Shown here: positions 44,280 through 51,979 of the stretch, piece after piece
How positions within the stretch are numbered: position 1 is the stretch's first letter
Layout of the letters: each line of letters begins with the position of its first letter
DNA from: Bog-473 sp963817735
Lineage (GTDB): Bacteria; Actinomycetota; Acidimicrobiia; Acidimicrobiales; RAAP-2
DNA length: 64,000 bases
Assembly: GCA_963817735.1 (NCBI GenBank)
Contig: CAWFPP010000037.1
Coordinates: 1 to 64,000 of the forward strand
Direction: 5' to 3'
Program-made: the position numbers and the translations under genes
Notes under the pieces: model-generated
What the model was told of the DNA's origin: nothing
The model's input: only the letters and a program-made list of their open reading frames with translations
Databases searched by the model: none

Positions 44280-44989
44280 TATCCCCGCGAAACACCACCC
44301 CGCAGCGGGTTTCTCGTCGGCTGAGTGAGTTGGAAGTGCGAGGCCGCTCGTGGACTTCGACGGCCTTGAACGCCGACGGTGAGCTCGGACGCTCGACGAA
44401 TTGCTCGAAGTCGTGCGCAGATGCGGTCGCGGTGCTCGGCCAGCAGGGCCGGAGACGGGTTGGTTCCTCCCAGTTGATCCACGAAACTGCAGCTCGCTGT
44501 CCTCGAACGGTGGCCTGGGCGTTCCCATAGACCTGCTCTCCACCCTTCCGGCGAGCCCCAGTCTTCAGGATGCACGGAGGTGGACGAGGATCGGCTCGGG
44601 CGGCTTGCAGCACGCAACAGCGCCCAAACCCGAAAGAGACTCACACCGCAGTCACGTGAAGTGGGTCCGAGTCGCGTCTGGAAGCTTGCCGTGTGAGGCT
44701 CGCTTGCTGATCACCCATGGGGCCAGGAGCCCTTTCCCATGGTGCTCAACCCACCGTCACGTCGAAGACATCGCAATCCATAGCCAGCCCTCTCGCCATA
44801 ACGCTCGAGGTGAAGGCCGCCGATGCCCCTATGTGGCCGCAGGCGTCTGAACAAGGACTATCTGAGACGCGACGACCGCGAAGGCGGCGCAATTTTGGCC
44901 GGTGTGCTGAGCCACTTCCAGGCCGCGCAGGGGGTCCCTCGACCGCTTGCGTCAAAACCGGTTTCGCCGCAGATCGAACCGCACCCCTT

Positions 44990-45044
44990 GTTTACCCAAA
45001 GATTAGCTGGTGTGCGCGCAACGTTACCTTGAAGTTCATCTCTG
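44990..45044 (+). promoter_or_regulatory. PHO-box-like 11-bp repeat array upstream of second PstS-like gene
   Basis: Five units exactly 11 bp apart: GTTTACCcaaa (44990), GATTAGCtggt (45001), GTGCGCGcaac (45012), GTTACCTtgaa (45023), GTTCATCtctg (45034). The first and last match 6 of 7 bases of a GTTCACC core; the inner ones are weaker. The register and position before a PstS-like gene suggest PhoP binding. Confidence 0.55.
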
Positions 45045-45109
45045 CTCGTTAAGGTCGCTGCGTCCGGATGGGGATTGGTGAATCCAGGGGCGGTGATAGC
45101 CGACCCGTT

Positions 45110-45235
45110 TTGCGGATTCCGCTGCCTGCTCTCCTCGTCATACTGTCCATCAAACGAAAGCGTGGAGCCACAGAAGAGCAGCTCGAATGGGTTATGTCGC
45201 GTTCGAGTTCATCGCGCCGTTTCACAATGAACCTC
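45110..45235 (+). pseudogene. Relic of a pstS-type 3' end
   Basis: The frame containing LPALLVILSIKRKRGATEEQ resembles the membrane anchor and tail of PstS (ILALPVAILSIKRRRESHRT at about 34570-34630). At DNA level CTGTCCATCAAACGAAAGCG here corresponds to TTGTCCATCAAACGAAGGCG at 34592, and the following GAGCCACAGAA also agrees. Nothing upstream restores a full gene, so this is a decayed duplicate end. Confidence 0.5.
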
Positions 45236-45255
45236 ACAAAGGAGCGAAAAAAACA

Positions 45256-46863
45256 GTGAAATACAAGGGATCAATGTTGAGCAGAGGGATCCTCGCCGGA
45301 GCCATGGTGCTGGCCGGTGGCGGCGCCGCCGTCGCCTTCGCCGCCACACCCGCCGGGGCCAGCAACACCGAGGTGACGGCCGTGGGCTCGTTCACGACCT
45401 TTTTCATGATGCATGCGCTGTTCCCCGAGGTCAACAACATCAACCCCAACGCGGAGTCAGGCAGCGAGACGCAGAGTATCGCCTCTGACTCCGAGACCTG
45501 CTCGGGTGGCATTACCTACAGCACGTCGCATCAGCCTCCCAACGGCTCAGGCCAGGGCAAGGGGAGTACGGCCGGAGTCGAAGGTCTGGCTACGGAGGAG
45601 GGACTGGCCGCAGACGAGCAGGGCTGCATCGACTTCTCCCGGTCGTCATCACCTCCGGCGCCGAACGCAGAGACGCTGCCGAGCACCAGCACTGAGACCG
45701 GTGACCCGACCCCGTCGAATCTCGACTATTACGCCTACGCGCTGGATGGCGTTGCGCCCTTGGTCGGGAGTGACGCCCCCGCCACCGCCAGCGACCCGAC
45801 CCAGGACACGGGCACGGGGAACGGCTTGACGCTGGCCCAGGTCCAGAAAATCTACGAGTGCGTGTACACCAACTGGGACCAGATCGACGTCAACGGAACC
45901 TCGGGCACCAACTCACCTATCGTCTTGTTCTGGCCACAGGCGGGGTCTGGGACGCGGGCCGTCTACACCGATGTCCTCGGGTTCGACCCCACCAAGCCAG
46001 GGGTGGGCCCCGACACCTGCACCACCACTACCCAGCCGATCACCAGCTTCGGCTCCAGCAGCTTCGGCGCCGCGGGTAGCACACCCAATGAGGAGAACAC
46101 CGAGGACGGCATCATCTACCAGAACAGCCTCGGTTGGCCGAACGCGGCGGGCGGAGCCGTCGCGGCCGGTAATGTCGCGGCAGCGGCCATCTACATCTAC
46201 TCGGCCGGTAAGTTCAGCCAGGAGTGGAATGACCCCGCGGACTACAACTCGGGGACTACAGGCGGAAATAGCTGCCCTGGCAACGTCGGCACCTATTGCT
46301 CCAGCAACCTCGACGACGCCGACCTCAATGGCGCCAACTCGATGGGGAACTTCTTGGCCGGCACCCTATCCATGGCCTCGATGCAGAGCACTGGGGGCTC
46401 GGGCAAGACATACGTAGACGTGACGGGCCAGGCTGGTCGCTTCAACCAGGACAGCAACCGGGGCCTCACTGGTATCGACGGCACGACCGTGTCGGAGGCC
46501 AACGAGTGGTACCACAACCTCCCGTCGAACACGGGCGGCAACCCGTCGGACTCCACTGCCTCGGTTCCGGGCGTTCGGTACGTCTACAACATCGCTGACA
46601 CGGTGTTGCCAGGTTACAACGGGGCCAAGATGCTCATCGGCTTCGATAACCAGGCCCATGGCACCAACAGTGTGCTGTGCAACGGCGACGACGCCAGCAC
46701 CATCACCGCTCAGGGCTTCTTGCCGCTGACCAACGGCTCGGGGGCGCCTTCTGGCTCGGATCTGAACAGCTCCTTCTGCCGGGAGTTCCCCGGCTTGGCC
46801 TTCCCGGGTAAGGGCGGCACGTTGTCTTGGGCGACTCCCACCTTCGACGGCAGAAGCGACTGA
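45256..46863 (+). CDS. Second PstS-like substrate-binding protein
   Basis: 535 residues, intact. The GTG at 45256 follows AAAGGAGCG. Signal: LAGAMVLAGGGAAVAFAATP and AGASN. Binding-fold motifs: VTAVGSFTTFFMMHALFPEV, QGKGSTAGVEGLATEEGLAA, CIDFSRSSSPP, LAQVQKIYECVYTNWDQIDV and VLFWPQAGSGTRAVYTDVLG, in the order found in PstS. The C-terminal lobe has VPGVRYVYNIADTVLPGYNG and SFCREFPGLAFPG. Unlike PstS above it has no C-terminal anchor, so it may be released or wall-associated. It has its own PHO-like array upstream and a strong terminator after it, and so looks like a monocistronic phosphate-responsive gene. Ligand is inferred. Confidence 0.8.
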   Translation: MKYKGSMLSRGILAGAMVLAGGGAAVAFAATPAGASNTEVTAVGSFTTFFMMHALFPEVNNINPNAESGSETQSIASDSETCSGGITYSTSHQPPNGSGQGKGSTAGVEGLATEEGLAADEQGCIDFSRSSSPPAPNAETLPSTSTETGDPTPSNLDYYAYALDGVAPLVGSDAPATASDPTQDTGTGNGLTLAQVQKIYECVYTNWDQIDVNGTSGTNSPIVLFWPQAGSGTRAVYTDVLGFDPTKPGVGPDTCTTTTQPITSFGSSSFGAAGSTPNEENTEDGIIYQNSLGWPNAAGGAVAAGNVAAAAIYIYSAGKFSQEWNDPADYNSGTTGGNSCPGNVGTYCSSNLDDADLNGANSMGNFLAGTLSMASMQSTGGSGKTYVDVTGQAGRFNQDSNRGLTGIDGTTVSEANEWYHNLPSNTGGNPSDSTASVPGVRYVYNIADTVLPGYNGAKMLIGFDNQAHGTNSVLCNGDDASTITAQGFLPLTNGSGAPSGSDLNSSFCREFPGLAFPGKGGTLSWATPTFDGRSD

Positions 46864-46875
46864 GCGTGTCCTAGC

Positions 46876-46912
46876 GCCAGTGGTCCGGGCCGCTCAGGCC
46901 CGGACCACTGGC
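46876..46912 (+). terminator. Strong hairpin terminator after second PstS-like gene
   Basis: A perfect 16-bp stem (46876-46891 with 46897-46912) and a 5-base loop GCTCA, starting 12 bp after the stop. It has no U-run, like many high-GC terminators. Confidence 0.7.
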
Positions 46913-47150
46913 CGGGACGGCAACGTCGTTCCATAAACCGCGCAACCAAAGTTGTGGAATCCCGACAACGACATGAGATCAAGCACGAACGAGCTACGAG
47001 AACCGAGGAGGGCCTTCGGTAATGCCAAAGCGCAATGCCAGGCCCGACTTGCCCCCGGAACCCTCGAGACGCTCCAACCGTGCCGTCAGCACATTGCTTG
47101 TTTCATCCCATTCGAAACCACTCATAAATAAGAGTTCTCAGGAGGAAAGC

Positions 47151-50100
47151 GTGATCCGAAGCGACGAAGTGGCGAGTAGCGCGCCGACAAAACGGCGGCG
47201 CGCCCGGACCGCGCGGTGGCGCGGCATGACCGTCGGCGTGGCAAGCCTGACCGCGATGCTGGGCACGGCATTGGTACCCGGTCTGGGCCTCGCACCGGCG
47301 GGGGCGACCGGGCCAACGGTGACGACCATCGCCGGGCACTCCGACTCGACGACTCCTTCCCTGGGCGTCCCGGCAGCTGCGGGCTCGGCCAAGATCAGCC
47401 CCACCTACGTGGCCTACAACCCCTCCAATGGCGACACGGCCGTGGCCTCGACACAGGCGGGCTCGGTCTACGTCTACCTGATCGCAGGGGCGTCGGAGCC
47501 CAACGAGTACAACATCCAGACCGCTCCGAACCCGTCGCCCGCCTTCGGAAGCCTCACATCGGGTGACGCCTACCTGGTGGCCGGCACCGGCACGGCCGGA
47601 CTGATCGCGCAGCCCGGGAACAACCAGTTCGGCAACTCGACCACGGCGGTGGCCACGGCGAACCCGATCACGCCGACGTCGGTCGCCTTCGATCGCAACG
47701 GCAACCTCCTCATCGCCGGTGCAGACGGATCCACCTCGGCCATTCAGGTCGTGGCCAAGACCACGGGCACCTTCTATGGCGTGTCCATGACCGCGGGTGA
47801 CCTCTACACCATCGCCGACGTCGGTGTGTCGGGTGCGCCGTCCTCGGCCATCAACATGGGCGCCGTGGCGGCACCGGCCAACGGGATGTCCGTCGACTCG
47901 AGCGGCAACATCGTGGTGGGAAACGGTATCGGCGTCGACTTCGTCAATGAGCAGGCCTCGGGCACCCTCAGCCTTTACGGCAAGAGCATCGCGGCCCAGT
48001 CCTCTGTGATCATTGCCGGGTCCCTGCGTGGAGGCACCGACTGCTCCGCGGGAGCCGCCAGTGCCTCGGCGTCGTCGCTCTACTTCCAGAGCCCGGCGCC
48101 CTACGTCGACAGCTCGGACAACGTCTACTTCTCCGACAACGAGAGCGGCGGCTCCAGCGGTGGCGGCTGTGACTGGGTCCTCCCGGCGCAGTCGGGCACC
48201 CTCGACGGCCTGAGCGTCACCGCGGGCAACGCTTACAAGCTGGCCGGCAACGGTGGCACCACGGCCACGTCGAGCGGCACGGCCGGGGTCGACGCCAATG
48301 TGGCTGGCACCAGCCAGATGACCCTCGACGGCGCCGGAAACGTCGACTTGGCCGTCAGCGGTGCCGCGTCCGGCACCAGCCCGGCCCTCCAGGTCCTGGC
48401 CGAGAGCACGGGCACCTTCTACGGGGTCTCGATGACGGCGGGCGACATCTACACGGTCGCCGGCGGTCCGTCGAACACCTTGGCCACGCTCAGTGGCCCG
48501 ACCTCGCTCCTCAACGCCGGGGGCGGAAACCTGTACTTCACCGACGGAGCGGCCTCGAGCGCGAATCTCGACGAGTTCTCGGGTGCTCCGACGACGGGCG
48601 TCCCCGTGGTCTCGAGCGTCAGCCCGAACACCGGCCCGGCGGCGGGCAGCACGAGCGTGACCGTGACGGGCACGAACCTGGCGGGCGCCACGGCGGTCGA
48701 CTTCGGGACCGCCAACCCTGGAACGATCACCGCCGACTCAGCGACCTCCATCACTGTGACCTCGCCAGCCGGCACAGGGACGGTCAACGTCACGGTCACG
48801 ACGCCGGTCGGTACCTCGGTCACCTCGAGCGCCGACCAGTTCACCTATGCGAGCAACCCCGGGGGAACCGTCGTTGTCTCCAAGTCGACCGGCCTGATCG
48901 GCAACTACCCCGACGACGTGTCTGGGACGGGTTGGACTCATGACACTTCTGTCACAATCCACGAGTGCGCCAGCACGACGTACAGCGCCTCGACGTGTGA
49001 CGCAGCCAACCCGGCGAGCATGAACATCGGGACCGGCCGTACCGCAGGCGACTTCAAGGATGCGGTCATCCACGTGGCCGTGGGGACGATCGACACGAAT
49101 AATGACACGTGCGGCGTGGCTGGTGCGGGGCCGTGCTACATCGTCGTCGTCGGGAACACCACCACGGACACCACCAGCAGCGGGGTCCTCAGCTTCACGC
49201 TGCCGAGCTTCACGCTGAAGAAGACGACCGGTGTGCTCGGGAACTACGTCGACAACGTGAAGGCGGCCGGGTTCCCGGCCGGCGACACGATCGTCGCCCA
49301 AGAATGTGATGCGAGCGTCTCGGTTCCGAGCACGGTCCCCGGTCACTGCGACTCGTCGACGGACATCTCCGGAACCGCCGGCGCGACCGGCAAAGTGGCG
49401 TTCAGCCCCACAACTGGAGTGAAGCTCCTGGTGGGCGATGCCTACTCGGACACGGCGAGCGGAACGTGCCAACTCGGTGGATCGTGCGCCATCGGCCTCA
49501 CCGATTCGGACAACTCAGCCATCGGGGTCAGCACGGCTGTCACGTTCGCCGCCCCCGTGAGCGCCACCATCCACGAGTCGGCCGGTGTGCTCGGGAACTA
49601 CGTCGACACCGTCAAGGTGGCCGACTTCCCGATCGGCGACACGGTCGTGGCCGAAGAGTGCGACCCGGCCCTCGTCATTCCGACCACCATTAGTTCGAAC
49701 TGTGATGCCTCGACGCAGATCACGGGAACCGTGGGCGGAAAGGGCGCAGCCGTCTTCAGCCCCACGGGAGTGAAGCTCCTCGAAGGTAGTGCCTACTCGG
49801 ACAGTGGGAACGGAGCGTGCCCGATTGGTGGGAGCTGTGAAGTCCTGGTCAGTGACTCGGACAATCTGAGCATCGGCACGGACGTGTCATTCAGCTTCGC
49901 GGCGCCGGCGGCGACCGCCAAGGAAACAGCCAACGTTGCGGCGAACTACATCGACAAGGTGACGGCCACCAAGTTCGCGGTCGGTGACACGGTGACGGCC
50001 CAAGAGTGCGATCACACTGTCACCTCTGGCACTCTGGCTACTAACTGCGATCCCGCAACGCAGATCTCGGGGACGGTGAACGCCAAGGGCGAGGTGCCCT

Positions 50101-50249
50101 TCTCCGCCGCTGGGGTCAAGATCCTCGTCGGGAATGCGTACTCAGAAAGTGGCAGCGGATCGTGCCCCGCGGGTGGAACGTGCGACATCGTCGTCAATGA
50201 TGCGGCCAATGGTTCCTATGTTGCGATCCCAGTTGGTCTGGCTTCGTGA
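47151..50249 (+). CDS. Large modular surface protein 2: propeller, TIG, four neocarzinostatin-like repeats
   Basis: 1032 residues, intact. The GTG at 47151 has AGGAGG five bases before; the frame is open to 47022 but that extension is leader. Signal: RTARWRGMTVGVASLTAMLG and APAGATG. The propeller (about residues 80-480) is nearly identical to that of surface proteins 1 and 3. One TIG domain follows (SVSPNTGPAAGSTSVTVTG). Residues about 575-1030 are four repeats of roughly 110 residues, with TGVLGNYVDNVKAAGFPAGD, VAQECDASV, a paired Cys in GHCDSSTDISG, and CQLGGSCAIGLTDSDN. Their layout recalls neocarzinostatin-type Ig domains with two disulfides. No anchor is present. Binding partner unknown. 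Confidence 0.82.
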   Translation: MIRSDEVASSAPTKRRRARTARWRGMTVGVASLTAMLGTALVPGLGLAPAGATGPTVTTIAGHSDSTTPSLGVPAAAGSAKISPTYVAYNPSNGDTAVASTQAGSVYVYLIAGASEPNEYNIQTAPNPSPAFGSLTSGDAYLVAGTGTAGLIAQPGNNQFGNSTTAVATANPITPTSVAFDRNGNLLIAGADGSTSAIQVVAKTTGTFYGVSMTAGDLYTIADVGVSGAPSSAINMGAVAAPANGMSVDSSGNIVVGNGIGVDFVNEQASGTLSLYGKSIAAQSSVIIAGSLRGGTDCSAGAASASASSLYFQSPAPYVDSSDNVYFSDNESGGSSGGGCDWVLPAQSGTLDGLSVTAGNAYKLAGNGGTTATSSGTAGVDANVAGTSQMTLDGAGNVDLAVSGAASGTSPALQVLAESTGTFYGVSMTAGDIYTVAGGPSNTLATLSGPTSLLNAGGGNLYFTDGAASSANLDEFSGAPTTGVPVVSSVSPNTGPAAGSTSVTVTGTNLAGATAVDFGTANPGTITADSATSITVTSPAGTGTVNVTVTTPVGTSVTSSADQFTYASNPGGTVVVSKSTGLIGNYPDDVSGTGWTHDTSVTIHECASTTYSASTCDAANPASMNIGTGRTAGDFKDAVIHVAVGTIDTNNDTCGVAGAGPCYIVVVGNTTTDTTSSGVLSFTLPSFTLKKTTGVLGNYVDNVKAAGFPAGDTIVAQECDASVSVPSTVPGHCDSSTDISGTAGATGKVAFSPTTGVKLLVGDAYSDTASGTCQLGGSCAIGLTDSDNSAIGVSTAVTFAAPVSATIHESAGVLGNYVDTVKVADFPIGDTVVAEECDPALVIPTTISSNCDASTQITGTVGGKGAAVFSPTGVKLLEGSAYSDSGNGACPIGGSCEVLVSDSDNLSIGTDVSFSFAAPAATAKETANVAANYIDKVTATKFAVGDTVTAQECDHTVTSGTLATNCDPATQISGTVNAKGEVPFSAAGVKILVGNAYSESGSGSCPAGGTCDIVVNDAANGSYVAIPVGLAS
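47385..48590 (+). repeat. Long direct repeat, copy 2 (diverged signal region)
   Basis: About 1.2 kb matching copy 1 at an offset of 8,814 bp. The signal-peptide coding part before it is clearly diverged while the propeller part is almost identical with a few clustered changes (near 47694, 47718-47735, 48129, 48410-48425). The sharp change of similarity at about 47385 suggests gene conversion. Confidence 0.8.
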
Positions 50250-50290
50250 CGGCATAAGTCGGTGAGGATCACCGGCTGATTCGAGCGATT

Positions 50291-50326
50291 GGTGCCGCCG
50301 ACGGCTTTGATGCCGTCGGCGGCACC
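50291..50326 (+). terminator. Strong hairpin terminator after surface protein 2
   Basis: A perfect 15-bp stem (50291-50305 with 50312-50326) around the loop TTTGAT, 41 bp after the stop. It has no U-run. Confidence 0.7.
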
Positions 50327-50481
50327 GCCGCGAATAACCATAAATATCGGATGGGAGCACGGGCGAGCGATGAACATGCAGCAATGCCGCATCGAATGCC
50401 AACGCTCAACGCGAGCCCCGGCTTTCCCCCCGGAAAACCGCTAGACATGAGTACTTCACAACGATCGACGAAGCTGTGCAT

Positions 50482-51979
50482 CAGAGCCCTCAGGAGGAAA
50501 GCGTGATCCGAAGCGACGAAGTGGCGACCAGTGCGCCGGCGAAGCAGCCGCGTGTCCGGACGGCCCGGTGGCGCGGCATGACCGTGGGGATGGCCAGCCT
50601 GGTCGCCGTGCTGGGCACGGCGCTCGTTCCCGTTTTGAGCCCGGCGGGGGCGGCGGGGGACTCGGTCACTGTCCTCACCGGTTCCGCTGGGAGCGCCACG
50701 CCCTCTCTGGGTGTCCCGGCACCGGAGGCTTCGGCCAAGATCAGCCCCACCTACGTGGCCTACAACCCCTCCAATGGCGACACGGCCGTGGCCTCGACAC
50801 AGGCGGGCTCGGTCTACGTCTACCTGATCGCAGGGGCGTCGGAGCCCAACGAGTACAACATCCAGACCGCTCCGAACCCGTCGCCCGCCTTCGGAAGCCT
50901 CACATCGGGTGACGCCTACCTGGTGGCCGGCACCGGCACGGCCGGACTGATCGCGCAGCCCGGGAACAACCAGTTCGGCAACTCGACCACGGCGGTGGCC
51001 ACGGCGAACCCGATCACGCCGACGTCGGTCGCCTTCGATCCCAACGGCAACCTCCTCATCGCCGGCGAGAACGGAACTGTCTCGGCCATTCAGGTCGTGG
51101 CCAAGACCACGGGCACCTTCTATGGCGTGTCCATGACCGCGGGTGACCTCTACACCATCGCCGACGTCGGTGTGTCGGGTGCGCCGTCCTCGGCCATCAA
51201 CATGGGCGCCGTGGCGGCACCGGCCAACGGGATGTCCGTCGACTCGAGCGGCAACATCGTGGTGGGAAACGGTATCGGCGTCGACTTCGTCAATGAGCAG
51301 GCCTCGGGCACCCTCAGCCTTTACGGCAAGAGCATCGCGGCCCAGTCCTCTGTGATCATCGCCGGGTCCCTGCGTGGAGGCACCGACTGCTCCGCGGGAG
51401 CCGCCAGTGCCTCGGCGTCGTCGCTCTACTTCCAGAGCCCGGCGCCCTACGTCGACAGCTCGGACAACGTCTACCTCTCCGACAACGAGAGCGGCGGCTC
51501 CAGCGGTGGCGGCTGTGACTGGGTCCTCCCGGCGCAGTCGGGCACCCTCGACGGCCTGAGCGTCACCGCGGGCAACGCTTACAAGCTGGCCGGCAACGGT
51601 GGCACCACGGCCACGTCGAGCGGCACGGCCGGGGTCGACGCCAATGTGGCTGGCACCAGCCAGATGACCCTCGACGGCGCCGGAAACGTCGACTTGGCCG
51701 TCAGCGGTGCCGCGTCCGGCACCAGCCCGGCCCTCCAGGTCCTGGCCGAGAGCACGGCCACCTACTACGGCGTCTCGATGACGGCGGGCGACATCTACAC
51801 GGTCGCCGGCGGTCCGTCGAACACCTTGGCCACGCTCAGTGGCCCGACCTCGCTCCTCAACGCCGGGGCCGGGAACCTGTACTTCACCGACGGAGCGGCC
51901 TCGAGCGCGAATCTCGACGAGTTCTCGGGAGCTCCGACTGCTCCGATAGCTGTCCCCGTGGTCTCGAGCGTCAGCCCGA
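50482..51979 (+). repeat. Long direct repeat, copy 3
   Basis: Matches 38322-39819 at a constant offset of 12,160 bp with no indel seen. Silent-site identity of a 1.5-kb coding block implies very recent duplication or gene conversion. Confidence 0.85.

Larger units (their letters stand above)
44280..45255 (+). other. Long non-coding stretch with PHO-like array and a relic gene end
   Basis: 976 bp without a supported gene. 44280-44980: no family signature in any frame. 44990-45044: an 11-bp repeat array (separate entry). 45110-45235: a relic resembling the 3' end of pstS (separate entry). The rest leads into the ribosome site of the second PstS-like gene. Confidence 0.5.

Noticed and set aside
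44204..44644. Minus-strand open frames in the 44.3-45.2-kb gap
   Set aside because: No start with ribosome site, no family motif and overlapping competing frames; treated as non-coding.
38322..51979. Transposon or IS as explanation of the 1.5-kb direct repeats
   Set aside because: No transposase, terminal inverted repeats or target duplications at the repeat edges; the repeats coincide with a gene start and a protein domain.
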